64,000 bases of DNA from CAVXYG01 sp963706835 (GTDB taxonomy: Bacteria > Actinomycetota > Actinomycetes > S36-B12 > GCA-2699445). A program made the translations under genes and the position numbers. The notes below the pieces were generated by a model. The model did not search any database. It was not told where the DNA came from and saw nothing but the letters and a program-made list of their open reading frames with translations. Numbering within the stretch: the first letter of the stretch is position 1; each line of letters begins with the position of its first letter. Where the stretch lies: contig CAVPOB010000015.1 of the NCBI GenBank assembly GCA_963706835.1, forward strand, positions 186,001-250,000. Direction: 5' to 3'. Below, piece after piece: positions 1-8,225 of the stretch.

Positions 1-48
1 CTCCGCGACGACCTTGCGGAAGGCCTCGTGCTCCTCCGTGAACTGCAT
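1..48 (-). CDS. Acyl-CoA dehydrogenase, N-terminal fragment (runs off window)
   Basis: Only the first 16 codons are inside the window, reading MQFTEEHEAFRKVVAE, a typical start of a mitochondrial-type acyl-CoA dehydrogenase (alpha-helical N-terminal domain). A strong AAGGAG ribosome site sits five bases before the ATG and overlaps the TAA stop of the TetR gene, so the two are co-transcribed. In the family the enzyme oxidises acyl-CoA to enoyl-CoA with FAD. Its place as the last visible gene of a carboxylase/AtuA operon fits branched-chain or isoprenoid acyl-CoA breakdown. The assignment rests on a short stretch plus context. Confidence 0.7.
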   Translation of the reverse strand, partial: MQFTEEHEAFRKVVAE

Positions 49-57
49 GGCTGCTCC

Positions 58-660
58 TTACTCAAGGGGGGACAGGCCCAGGGCGCGCGCCCAGAGCGTG
101 GTGAGGGTGTGGTTGGCGCTGCTGTCGGTGCTGTGATGCCGTGCGAAGCCCTCGACCATCGCGCACAGCGCAGCGGCACTGGACTGCGCGTCGAGGTCGG
201 CGCTGGCGACGCCTTCGTCCTGCAGCCGGCGCACCGCGGCCGCCACGCGCCGCACATGGGTGCGCCGCAAGGCGCGCAGGATCTCGGCGAACGTCTCATC
301 GGTGAACGCCGCCTCCTCCACCACGCGCAGCAGGCCGGCGTGCTCGGCGTAGGCATCGAGGTAGCGGGCGTTGGCCTCGCCGATGCGCTCCAGCGGGTCG
401 ACAGCGGTGGATGCGGCCAGCGAGGCCATCAGGTCGTCGATGACCTCCTGCACGACTGCGGCCAGCACCGACTCCTTGGTGTCGAAGTAGGTGTACACGG
501 TGCCGTGCGAGACTCCGGCCGCATGGGCGATGTCCCCCATCCGCGTGCTGCCGTACCCCTGTCCCTCGAACACCTCGCGCGCCGCGACCAGCAGCGCCCC
601 CCGGGTGCGTCGGCCCCGGTCGGTCAGCGGCGCGCGGTCGGTGCTGGCAGCCGTCGTCAC
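58..660 (-). CDS. TetR-family transcriptional regulator
   Basis: A 200-residue protein with an N-terminal TetR helix-turn-helix at about residues 16-62 (signature GVSHGTVYTYFDTKESV) and an all-helical ligand-binding C-terminal domain. Length is normal for the family. The start overlaps the stop of the AtuA-like gene by four bases, and the acyl-CoA dehydrogenase follows after nine bases, so it is an internal gene of the operon it probably controls. A perfect palindrome at 6247-6262, upstream of the first operon gene, is the natural candidate for its operator. The likely ligand is an acyl-CoA of the pathway; this is inference from context. Confidence 0.9.
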   Translation of the reverse strand: MTTAASTDRAPLTDRGRRTRGALLVAAREVFEGQGYGSTRMGDIAHAAGVSHGTVYTYFDTKESVLAAVVQEVIDDLMASLAASTAVDPLERIGEANARYLDAYAEHAGLLRVVEEAAFTDETFAEILRALRRTHVRRVAAAVRRLQDEGVASADLDAQSSAAALCAMVEGFARHHSTDSSANHTLTTLWARALGLSPLE

Positions 661-2618
661 TGCGTCTCCAGCAGGGCCACGGGCAGTTCGACCATGCGGG
701 CGCGCAACTGCTCGGCCAACCCCTTGGCCTGCGGATCTAGTCGCGTGGAATCCGACACCCCGCGGCCGAGCAGACCGTGGATGACGACGTTGACGGCGCG
801 CAGGTTCGGCAGCGGGTGGACCTCGATCGGCAGCCCGGCGGCCTCCGGCAGCAACTCCACTACCCGCTGCGGGGTCAGGTGCTCGGCCAGCCAGGCATAG
901 GCGGCGTCGGCGCGCTCCTGTGCGGCGGTGTCCGGCTCCAGCGGGCTCTCGGTGGCCATCAGCTCGGTCATGTCCTGCGCCGAGCCGATGACCGGCGACA
1001 CCATGGCGTCGAGTTCGCCGTTGGCCAGCGCGACCGCTTCGGCCTCGGTCCCCGCGGGGGCCCAGATCCCGATGTTGGCGTTGCCGCCCTTGTCCCCGCT
1101 CCGGGCGCCGAACAGCGCGCCGAACGGCACGACGGCGGTCGGGCCCGCAGGCACTGAGCCGACTGTGGCGGCGACCAGGCTGACCGGTGGGCCGGCCGGG
1201 GAGCCGCCACCGGGCAGGTCGGCGATCTGTTGGCCATCGAGCCGGACGGTCTGACGAACCGCATGGGCAGCGATGGTGGTGGGCCAGTAGACGCCGTACG
1301 GGGTGCCCTCGGCCGGCGGCGCGGTCGGGAACATCCCGGGGTAGGAGCCCAGTGCGGCCTCCACGACCGGCGCGGTGAACGGCTTGCCGACCTTGCGGGG
1401 GTCGCTGGCCTTGACGGTGAGATGCAGGTGGGCCTGGGCCTGTCCGGCCGTCGGGGCGTCGGCGGTGTCCCGGGGGACGAACGTGACGTCGAGTTCATCG
1501 ACGGCCAACCTGCTCTGTTCGGCGAGTTGCCGCGGCGAGGAGTGCTGCGTCTGCTCCAAGGACAGACCGGTGACGGTGCGCACGGCCAGATCGGCCTTGG
1601 CCTCGATGTCGAGGCCGGTCAGGACCAGCGACAGGGTGTTGCGGAACCCGCCGAGGTAGTTCATGGACACCTTCAGCCGCTGCGGCGCCGGCTCCCCGCG
1701 CACCCCGGAGATGCGCACCCGGTCCCGGCCCAGCTGATCCAGGGCGATGCTGTCGAAGCGCGCGGTGACATCGGGATTGGCGTAGGCGGGGCCGCCGATC
1801 TCGTAGAGCAGCTGGGCAGTGACGGTACCGGCGCTGACCAGGCCGCCGGTCCCGTCGTGCTTGGTGATGACGCTGGAGCCGTCGGCGGCGATCTCGGCGA
1901 TCGGGAAGCCGGGGTGCTCCAGGCCGGGCACGTCGCCGAAGAAGGCGTAGTTGCCGCCGGTGGCCTGGGCGCCGCACTCGATGACGTGGCCGGCCACGAC
2001 GCCGCCGGCCAGCGCGTCGAAGTCGGTGTCGAAGTCCCAGCCGTGCCACCATGCGGCGGGACCGAGCACCACAGCGGCGTCGGTCACCCGGCCGGTGATG
2101 ACCACGTCGGCCTCGGCGAGCAGCGCAGCGGCGATGCCCCGCGCCCCGAGGTAGACGTTGGCGGTGAGCGGCTGGATGCCGGAGCTGCGCAGGTCCTCGC
2201 CGGTATCGAGGTTGGCGAAGGGCTCCCCGGACTCCAGCAGCGACGGCAGCCGCTCGGTGATGTCGTCGCCGGTCACCACCGCGATGCGCGGCGCCAGTCC
2301 GAGCTGGCCGGCCTTCTCGGCGAGCGCATCGGCCAGGCCCTGCGGATCCAGTCCCCCGGCGTTGCTGACCACGGTGATCCCCCGGTCCAGGCAGGTGCCG
2401 AGGACCTGTTCCATCTGGGTGAGGAAGGTGCGCGCGTAGCCGGCGCCAGCGCCGTGCTTCATGCGTTGACGGGCGAGGATGAGCATCGTCAGTTCGGCCA
2501 GCCAGTCCCCGGTGAGGACATCGACCGGTCCGCCCTCGACCTGCTCGGCGGCAGCGGCAATGCGGTCGCCGAAGAAGCCGGAACAGTTGGCGATGCGGAC
2601 GGGTCGGCGGGCGTTCAT
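657..2618 (-). CDS. AtuA-like protein (DUF1446, acyclic terpene utilization family)
   Basis: A 653-residue protein. The first about 460 residues match the DUF1446/AtuA fold (N-terminal RIANCSGFFGDR, then GDWLAELTM), and from about residue 490 the segment FGALFGARSGDKGGNANIG opens the AtuA-like ferredoxin-fold C-terminal domain, so both usual domains are present. AtuA is required for citronellol/geraniol catabolism in Pseudomonas, but its biochemical reaction is not settled. Here it lies between a biotin-dependent carboxylase alpha subunit and a TetR gene, overlapping each by four bases. This is the usual actinobacterial arrangement and suggests breakdown of terpenoid or branched acyl-CoA. Translation is coupled to both neighbours. 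Confidence 0.88.
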   Translation of the reverse strand: MNARRPVRIANCSGFFGDRIAAAAEQVEGGPVDVLTGDWLAELTMLILARQRMKHGAGAGYARTFLTQMEQVLGTCLDRGITVVSNAGGLDPQGLADALAEKAGQLGLAPRIAVVTGDDITERLPSLLESGEPFANLDTGEDLRSSGIQPLTANVYLGARGIAAALLAEADVVITGRVTDAAVVLGPAAWWHGWDFDTDFDALAGGVVAGHVIECGAQATGGNYAFFGDVPGLEHPGFPIAEIAADGSSVITKHDGTGGLVSAGTVTAQLLYEIGGPAYANPDVTARFDSIALDQLGRDRVRISGVRGEPAPQRLKVSMNYLGGFRNTLSLVLTGLDIEAKADLAVRTVTGLSLEQTQHSSPRQLAEQSRLAVDELDVTFVPRDTADAPTAGQAQAHLHLTVKASDPRKVGKPFTAPVVEAALGSYPGMFPTAPPAEGTPYGVYWPTTIAAHAVRQTVRLDGQQIADLPGGGSPAGPPVSLVAATVGSVPAGPTAVVPFGALFGARSGDKGGNANIGIWAPAGTEAEAVALANGELDAMVSPVIGSAQDMTELMATESPLEPDTAAQERADAAYAWLAEHLTPQRVVELLPEAAGLPIEVHPLPNLRAVNVVIHGLLGRGVSDSTRLDPQAKGLAEQLRARMVELPVALLETQ

Positions 2619-4579
2619 TCGGCCTCCTCCAGCACCACGACGACCTGGTGGGCGTCCACGCTCATGCCGGGCTGCACGAGCACCTGGGCAACGACGCCGT
2701 CGGTGTCGGCCATGATGCGGTGCTCCATCTTCATGGCCTCCAGGATCACCAGCGTCTGCCCGGCGCTCACGGCGTCGCCCGGCTCGACCTCGACGATGGT
2801 CACGGTGCCGGGCACAGGGGTTGCCGGGCCGGCAGCGCCGCCCCCGTGGCTGGCGTCGTCGAAGCGGGGCAGCAGTCGGATCGGCACGCTGTGGCCGGCG
2901 ACCTGCACCAGCGCGACATCGCCCACCACGGTGACGGTGTGCGGCACCGAGACCCCGTCGAGTTCCAGCCGGTCGGGTCGCAACCGGACAGCGAAGGCGT
3001 CCAGGGTCTGTCCGGTGAACGGGTCCCCGTCGGTGACCTCGACATCCAGCTCGTCACCGCGGCGGAACCAGCGCAGGGTGACCGGGTCGGGCGCGCCCAC
3101 TCGCGCGAACTCGCGCACCGCCGGCACGTTGCGCCACCCGGCCGGCACGAGGCCGCCGCCGGGCCGCCCCGCCAGCGCGGCCGCCAGCATGGCGCGCCGT
3201 CGCACATCGGCCGGCAGCTCGGGGGCCAGCACGTCCGGATGGGTGTCCAGGTAATCGGTGGTGGTGGCGCCGGCCAGGTAGTCCGGCTCGCGCAGGATGG
3301 CGGCCAGCGACTCGCGATTGGTCGCCAGGCCCACCAGCGGCAGCGCCGCCAGGTAGTCGGCCAGCCGAGCGGCCGCGGTCGGGCGGTCCGGCCCGGACCC
3401 GATGACCTTGGCGATCATCGGGTCGTAGAGCGCGGAGATCTCGCTGCCGGTGACCACGCCGGTGTCCACCCGGATGTCGGCGGCCTCCGGCCAGTCCGCC
3501 AGTGCCAGCGTGCCGGTGTTCGGCAGGTAGCCATTGGCCGGATCCTCCGCGTACAGCCGGACCTCCACGGCGTGCCCGCAGCGGGTGATCTGGTCCTGCG
3601 CCAGCGGCAGGGCCTCCCCCATCGCGACGCGCAGCTGCCACTCCACGAGGTCCAGGCCGGTCGTCGCCTCGGTCACCGGGTGCTCGACCTGCAGCCGGGT
3701 GTTCATCTCCAGGAAGAAGAACTCCTGTGACGCCCCCGCGCCGGCCACCATGAACTCCACCGTGCCGGCGCCCACGTAGCCGATCTCCCGGGTCAGCGCG
3801 GTGGCCGCGGCGAACATGGCGTCCCGGGTCTCATCGGTGGCCCCCGGGGACGGCGCCTCCTCCACGACCTTCTGGTGCCGCCGCTGGATCGAGCACTCGC
3901 GCTCGAAGAGGTGCACGGCATTGCCGTGGGTGTCGCCGAAGACCTGCACCTCCACATGGCGGGCGTTGGTGAGGTAGCGCTCCAGGAACACCGTCGGGTC
4001 GCCGAACGCGCTCGCCGCCTCGCGCCGCGCCGCAGCCACCGACTCCGGCAGATCGGCGGCCTCGTGCACCAGGCGCATCCCCTTGCCGCCCCCGCCGGCG
4101 CTGGCCTTCACCAGCAGCGGGAAGCCCACCTCGCGGCCCGCCGAGGCGATCGCCTCGGCGGTGGCATCGGCATCCAGCTCGGCGCCGGGCACCAGCGGCA
4201 CGCCGGCCTTGGCGGCCAGGTGCTTGGCCTCCACCTTCAGTGCCATCGCCTCGATCTGCTCCGGGCTCGGCCCGACCCAGGTCAGGCCGGCCTCCTGCAC
4301 CGCGCGCGCGAACCCGGGGTTCTCCGACAGGAAGCCGTAGCCGGGGTGGATCGCGTCGGCCCCGGTGCGCCGGGCCGCCGCCAGGATGAGGTCCCCGCGC
4401 AGGTAGGTCTCGGCGCTGGTCTGGCCCGGCAGGCGGACCGCAGCGTCGGCGGACCGCACGGCGACGGAGTCGGCGTCCGGGTCGGAGTGCACGGCCACGG
4501 TCGCGATGCCGAGCCGCCGCGCGGTGCGGGCGATGCGGACCGCGATCTCGCCGCGGTTGGCGATCAACAAACGCTGCAT
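2615..4579 (-). CDS. Acyl-CoA carboxylase alpha subunit (biotin carboxylase + BCCP)
   Basis: A 654-residue protein with an N-terminal biotin carboxylase domain (QRLLIANRGEIAVRI; ATP-grasp loop KASAGGGGKGMR; EMNTRLQVEHPVTE) and a C-terminal biotinyl domain whose EAMKMEH motif places the biotinylated lysine near residue 617. It carboxylates its own biotin using ATP and bicarbonate, and the partner beta subunit transfers the CO2 to an acyl-CoA. The size matches alpha subunits of methylcrotonyl- or geranyl-CoA carboxylases rather than a lone AccC. It starts seven bases after the beta-subunit gene and overlaps the AtuA gene by four, consistent with one operon. The exact acyl-CoA cannot be read from the sequence. 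Confidence 0.95.
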   Translation of the reverse strand: MQRLLIANRGEIAVRIARTARRLGIATVAVHSDPDADSVAVRSADAAVRLPGQTSAETYLRGDLILAAARRTGADAIHPGYGFLSENPGFARAVQEAGLTWVGPSPEQIEAMALKVEAKHLAAKAGVPLVPGAELDADATAEAIASAGREVGFPLLVKASAGGGGKGMRLVHEAADLPESVAAARREAASAFGDPTVFLERYLTNARHVEVQVFGDTHGNAVHLFERECSIQRRHQKVVEEAPSPGATDETRDAMFAAATALTREIGYVGAGTVEFMVAGAGASQEFFFLEMNTRLQVEHPVTEATTGLDLVEWQLRVAMGEALPLAQDQITRCGHAVEVRLYAEDPANGYLPNTGTLALADWPEAADIRVDTGVVTGSEISALYDPMIAKVIGSGPDRPTAAARLADYLAALPLVGLATNRESLAAILREPDYLAGATTTDYLDTHPDVLAPELPADVRRRAMLAAALAGRPGGGLVPAGWRNVPAVREFARVGAPDPVTLRWFRRGDELDVEVTDGDPFTGQTLDAFAVRLRPDRLELDGVSVPHTVTVVGDVALVQVAGHSVPIRLLPRFDDASHGGGAAGPATPVPGTVTIVEVEPGDAVSAGQTLVILEAMKMEHRIMADTDGVVAQVLVQPGMSVDAHQVVVVLEEAE

Positions 4580-4586
4580 GGTTGCC

Positions 4587-6194
4587 TCACATCCGCCAGA
4601 CGCCGAAGCCGCCGGTGCTGCTCACCGGACCGGAGTGGACCGCCGACAGCGCGAGGCTGAGCACATCGCGCGTCTGTCGGGGGTCGATGATGCCGTCGTC
4701 CCAGATCCGCCCGGTGGCGAACAGGGCGGTGGACTGGCCCTCGACCTGCGCCTCGAAGGCGTCGCGGATGGGGGCGAACGCCGCCTCGTCGAACTCCTGC
4801 CCCATCCCTTCCATCTTCTGCCGGGCCACAATGGTCAGGACCCCGGCGAGCTGCTTGGGCCCCATGACCGCGATGCGGTGGTTGGGCCAGGTGAAGACGA
4901 AGCGGGGGTCGTAGGCGCGGCCGGCCATGCCGTAGTTGCCGGCGCCGTAGGAGGCGCCCATCATCAGCGTCAGGTGCGGCACCTCGGAGTTGGACACCGC
5001 GTTGATGAGTTTCGCGCCGTCCTTGATGATCCCGCCCTGCTCGTAGCGGGTGCCGACCATGAAGCCGGTGATGTTCTGCGCGAACAGGATCGGCACGCCC
5101 ATCCGGTTGCACAGCTGGATGAACTGGGCGCCCTTCTTGGACTCCTCGCTGAACAGGATCCCGTTGTTGGCCAGCACCCCCACCGGGAACCCGTTGATGT
5201 GCCCCCACCCGGTCACCAGCGTGGTGCCGTACAGCGGCTTGAACTCCTCGAACTCGGATGCGTCGAGGATGCGCGCGAGCACCTCCCGCGCCTCGAAGGG
5301 GATCCGGATGTCGGCGCTGGCGATGCCGAGCAGTTCCTCGGGGTCGTACGCCGGGGGCCGGGCCGCCCGGTCGGGCCCGGGTCCGACCTTGCGCCAGCGC
5401 AGGTGGGCGATGATGTCGCGGCCGATCCGCAGGGAGTCCGGCTCGTCCAGGGCCAGGTAGTCGGCCAGGCCGGAGGTGCGGGCGTGCATCTCCGCGCCGC
5501 CGAGCTCCTCCTCCTCCGCGTCCTCGTCGATGGCCATCTTCACCAGCGGCGGCCCGCCGAGGTAGACCCGCGCCGCTTCCTTCTGCAGCACGACGTAGTC
5601 GCTCATGCCGGGCACGTAGGCGCCGCCGGCGGTGGAGGAGCCGAACACCAGGGTGACGGTGGGGATGCCCTCCTTGGACAGTTGGGTGAGGTTCTTGAAC
5701 GACGCACCGCCGGGGACGAAGATGTCGGCCTGCTTGGGCAGGTCCGCGCCGCCGGATTCGGTGAGGTTCACCAGCGGCAGCCGGTTCTCCCGGGCGATGG
5801 TCATCGCCCGCAGGCCCTTCTGCACCGCGGTGGGGCTCTGCGAGCCGCCCTTCACCGTGGGGTCGTTGGCCACGATCATGCACTCGGTCCCGCTGACGGT
5901 GCCGATCCCGGTCACCAGGCCGCCGCCGAGCGGATCGTCGGTGCCCCATCCGGCCAGCGGGCTGAGCTCCAGGAAGGCGGCATCGTCATCGAGCAGGTAC
6001 GCGATGCGCTCCCGCGGCAGCAGCTTGCCCCGCTTGCGCAGCCGTCCCACCGACTTGGCCGCCTTGTCGGCGTCGTCGGTGCCGCCGCCCCGGGTGACCT
6101 GCTCCAGCAGCCCGTCGATCTGGGCCAGCGCCTCGGCTACCGCGTCGCGGTTGGCTGCGAACGTGTCGCTGGTGGTGTCCACCATGCTCGGCAT
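4587..6194 (-). CDS. Acyl-CoA carboxylase beta subunit (carboxyltransferase)
   Basis: About 535 residues with paired N- and C-terminal carboxyltransferase domains (GKLLPRERIAYLLD near residue 50; FGSSTAGGAYVPGMSDY; FAQNITGFMVGTRYE; MMGASYGAGNYGM). It transfers CO2 from carboxybiotin to an acyl-CoA. I start at 6194, preceded by a GGGAGGGG-type ribosome site; 6185 is an alternative ATG. The reading frame stays open upstream, but that part has no family similarity and crosses the operator. It is the first gene of the operon. Partnering with an AtuA gene and an acyl-CoA dehydrogenase points to a methylcrotonyl- or geranyl-CoA carboxylase-like role; substrate assignment is inference. Confidence 0.94.
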   Translation of the reverse strand: MPSMVDTTSDTFAANRDAVAEALAQIDGLLEQVTRGGGTDDADKAAKSVGRLRKRGKLLPRERIAYLLDDDAAFLELSPLAGWGTDDPLGGGLVTGIGTVSGTECMIVANDPTVKGGSQSPTAVQKGLRAMTIARENRLPLVNLTESGGADLPKQADIFVPGGASFKNLTQLSKEGIPTVTLVFGSSTAGGAYVPGMSDYVVLQKEAARVYLGGPPLVKMAIDEDAEEEELGGAEMHARTSGLADYLALDEPDSLRIGRDIIAHLRWRKVGPGPDRAARPPAYDPEELLGIASADIRIPFEAREVLARILDASEFEEFKPLYGTTLVTGWGHINGFPVGVLANNGILFSEESKKGAQFIQLCNRMGVPILFAQNITGFMVGTRYEQGGIIKDGAKLINAVSNSEVPHLTLMMGASYGAGNYGMAGRAYDPRFVFTWPNHRIAVMGPKQLAGVLTIVARQKMEGMGQEFDEAAFAPIRDAFEAQVEGQSTALFATGRIWDDGIIDPRQTRDVLSLALSAVHSGPVSSTGGFGVWRM

Positions 6195-6246
6195 GCGTCG
6201 TCCCACGCGCCCCTCCCTCGTTTGGCAGGCACCCCGCACCGTGGAG

Positions 6247-6262
6247 TTGACACTAGTGTCAA
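6247..6262. promoter_or_regulatory. Perfect 16-bp palindrome, likely TetR operator
   Basis: TTGACACTAGTGTCAA is identical on both strands and lies about 50 bases upstream of the carboxyltransferase start. It is in the intergenic region shared with the divergent universal stress protein gene. A TTGACA hexamer is embedded on each strand, so a bound regulator would block a -35 element. Size and symmetry suit a TetR dimer, and a TetR gene lies in the downstream operon. No convincing -10 hexamer is seen at standard spacing, so the exact promoter is unresolved. Confidence 0.7.
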
Positions 6263-6393
6263 GTTCGCTCTCGGGCAAGTAGGCCTGCCCACGCGATCCG
6301 TGCCGGTCCCATGCGGGACCAACGCCACTGGTGCGCTCACCAAGCCGTACAGCAGCGTGGCGATGCAACCACGAGCAACGGAGGGGAACAACC

Positions 6394-6840
6394 ATGGCAA
6401 AGCACCTGATCATCGTGGGGGCCGACGGCTCCGACCTCAGCGCAGCAGCCCTGCAGTGGGCCGTCGGGCACGCCCGCACCATCGACGCCGAGGTCCTGGC
6501 GCTGACCGCGTTCGACATCCCAATGACGGTCCTGCTCGTCCCCTCCTACACCGACGAGGACTACGCCCGCGACGCCGCCGCGCAGAGCGCGCAAACGCTG
6601 CGGAAGGCCTTCGGCGACAAGCTGCCGCCCGATGTGCCGGTGAGCGCGGAGGTGTTGCAGGAACGACCGGCCCTCGCCCTGACCGGGATGGCCGAGACGC
6701 GCAGCGCAGACCTCCTGGTCATCGGATCCCACGGCAAGGGCGAGCTAGCCGGCCTGCACCTAGGCTCCGTCGCCGGCTATTGCGTGCACCACGCACCCTG
6801 CCCGGTGCTCATCTACCGCACGAAGTCCACCGGCCGCTGA
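6394..6840 (+). CDS. Universal stress protein (UspA family)
   Basis: 148 residues, single UspA domain. The start is the ATG following a clear GGAGGGG ribosome site; the longer open frame upstream has no coding character. The ATP-binding signature G-x2-G-x9-G-S is present as GSHGKGELAGLHLGS at about residues 111-125, and the N-terminus (IIVGADGSDLSAAALQWA) is typical. Such proteins bind ATP and modulate stress or persistence responses in the cytoplasm. The gene is divergent from the carboxylase operon, and the palindrome at 6247-6262 lies between them. About 60 bases separate it from the arsenic operon, which has its own promoter. Confidence 0.93.
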   Translation: MAKHLIIVGADGSDLSAAALQWAVGHARTIDAEVLALTAFDIPMTVLLVPSYTDEDYARDAAAQSAQTLRKAFGDKLPPDVPVSAEVLQERPALALTGMAETRSADLLVIGSHGKGELAGLHLGSVAGYCVHHAPCPVLIYRTKSTGR

Positions 6841-6863
6841 CGGCCCCGTCCCCGCGCGCCACC

Positions 6864-6916
6864 TTGACACCGGAGCAATCACTCAGTCAGTATTGCCTCA
6901 ATGTCTACTGAGCAAT
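6864..6916 (+). promoter_or_regulatory. Promoter/operator of the arsenic operon, apparently leaderless
   Basis: A TTGACA hexamer at 6864-6869 is followed 18 bases later by CAGTAT (6888-6893), placing the expected transcription start at or next to the ATG at 6901. No ribosome site precedes that ATG, so the transcript is probably leaderless. Inverted half-sites surround it: GCAAT at 6875-6879 faces ATTGC at 6892-6896 across 12 bases, and the same ATTGC pairs with a further GCAAT at 6912-6916 inside the coding start. This is the size of site an ArsR dimer would bind for autorepression. Confidence 0.6.
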
Positions 6917-7575
6917 CCTCCCTGCACCGCCGTGCCCGGATGCACGCGGCGCTAGCCGACCCACAGCGGTTGGCCATCGTCGAGGAGTTGCTGCTGGGCG
7001 ACCGCTCGCCCGCCTGGTTCAGCCGCCACTGGGGCATCGCCTCGAACCTCCTCGCCCACCACACGAGGATCCTCGCCGAAGCCGGCCTGGTGGATCGTCG
7101 ACCCTCCGAGGCGGACCGGCGGCGACGGTACCTGCACCTCACCGACACCGGGCGGCGCCTGGCCGAGCCTGCTGCGGTCACCGGCGCGCGCCGAGTGGTG
7201 TTCGTCTGCACCCACAACTCCGCGCGATCGCAGTTCGCCGAGGCACTATGGCGCGGAACCAGCGCCATCCCGGCGACCTCGGGCGGCACTGAGCCGGCTG
7301 CCCGTGTGCACCCACTGGCGCGGCGGGTCGCCGACCGCCACGGGGTGAACCTGCACGGCGTCGTGCCCAAGCGGGTTGCCGCAGCCGACCTGCGCGACGC
7401 CCTCGTCATCACCGTCTGCGACCACGCCGACGGACTCACTGACGCGCCGCACCGCCACTGGTCGGTCCCCGACCCAGTCGCCGCCGGGCACGAGGCGGCG
7501 TTCGAGGCGGCTTGGGACGACATCGCCGAACGCGTCGGGACGCTGGCCTCGACGTTGCACAAGGAGGAAGCATGA
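6901..7575 (+). CDS. ArsR-ArsC fusion: winged-helix repressor joined to LMW-PTP-type arsenate reductase domain
   Basis: 224 residues. Residues 1-90 form an ArsR-type winged helix (ALADPQRLAIVEELLLGD, then NLLAHHTRILAEAGLV). Residues 95-224 are a low-molecular-weight phosphatase fold with the arsenate-reductase loop C-x5-R (VFVCTHNSARSQ). The regulator half contains no cysteine, so the classical ELCVCDL arsenite site of ArsR is absent. Cysteines occur only in the reductase half (the loop and ITVCDH). Fusions of this kind are known in Actinobacteria. It is first in an operon of four overlapping genes and probably represses it; how it senses arsenic is open. Confidence 0.9.
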   Translation: MSTEQSSLHRRARMHAALADPQRLAIVEELLLGDRSPAWFSRHWGIASNLLAHHTRILAEAGLVDRRPSEADRRRRYLHLTDTGRRLAEPAAVTGARRVVFVCTHNSARSQFAEALWRGTSAIPATSGGTEPAARVHPLARRVADRHGVNLHGVVPKRVAAADLRDALVITVCDHADGLTDAPHRHWSVPDPVAAGHEAAFEAAWDDIAERVGTLASTLHKEEA

Positions 7576-8225
7576 GCGACTTCGGCCGATCCGGGACCGT
7601 CCCGATCGATCAGCAACTCGCGCTGCGCAGCGCGGCCACGCGCCTGCGCGAGCGATTCGATGGCGTCTTCGGCACCGAGACCATCGAGCGGTTCCTCCTG
7701 CACTCCTATGACGAGTTCGCCGATCGCGCGGCGGTGACCAACTGGCTGCCGCTGCTGGCCGAGCGGTTCGCCAAGCAGCGCTTGACGGCGCTGGCCAGAA
7801 TCGAGGGCAGAAGCGACGACTCCCGTCCGATCGTGCTGTTCCTCTGCGTCCACAACGCCGGCCGATCGCAGATGGCGCTGGGGTTCCTCCAGCACCTGGC
7901 CGGGGACGCGGCTATCGGATGGTCGGGAGGATCCGAGCCGAGCTCTGCGATCAACCCGGCGGCGATCGCTGCGATGGCAGAGCGCGGTATCGATATCTCC
8001 AACGAGTACCCCAAGCCGTGGACCGATGAGGTGGTCCGGGCCGCCGATGCCGTCATCACGATGGGCTGCGGAGACGCCTGCCCGATCTTCCCCGGCAAGC
8101 GGTACGAGGATTGGCAGATCGACGACCCGGCGGGCCTCGACGTCGCCGCCGTTCGGCCGATCCGGGACGACATCGAGCGCCGCGTCCGTGCGCTGCTCGA
8201 CGAACTGCTCACCCCGGCCGCGTGA
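7572..8225 (+). CDS. arsC: Arsenate reductase ArsC with N-terminal helical domain
   Basis: 217 residues. About 85 residues of helical N-terminal extension (SAATRLRERFDGVFGTETIERF) precede an LMW-PTP-fold arsenate reductase with P-loop LFLCVHNAGRSQMA and a second redox cysteine region MGCGDACPIFPGKRYEDW. The two-part layout matches longer actinobacterial ArsC proteins. In these bacteria such enzymes commonly work as arsenate-mycothiol transferases or with mycoredoxin, reducing As(V) to As(III). The start overlaps the fusion gene by four bases after a GGAGGAAG ribosome site, and the stop overlaps the next GTG start. Confidence 0.92.
   Translation: MSDFGRSGTVPIDQQLALRSAATRLRERFDGVFGTETIERFLLHSYDEFADRAAVTNWLPLLAERFAKQRLTALARIEGRSDDSRPIVLFLCVHNAGRSQMALGFLQHLAGDAAIGWSGGSEPSSAINPAAIAAMAERGIDISNEYPKPWTDEVVRAADAVITMGCGDACPIFPGKRYEDWQIDDPAGLDVAAVRPIRDDIERRVRALLDELLTPAA

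Noticed and set aside
1230..3254. Long plus-strand open frame antisense to the AtuA and carboxylase genes
   Set aside because: High-GC DNA leaves long open antisense frames. The product is low-complexity Gly/Gln/Arg/His-rich without family motifs, while the minus strand encodes clear enzymes.
6195..6518. Upstream extension of the carboxyltransferase coding frame
   Set aside because: The extra residues show no family similarity and cross the operator palindrome; the start at 6194 has a good ribosome site.
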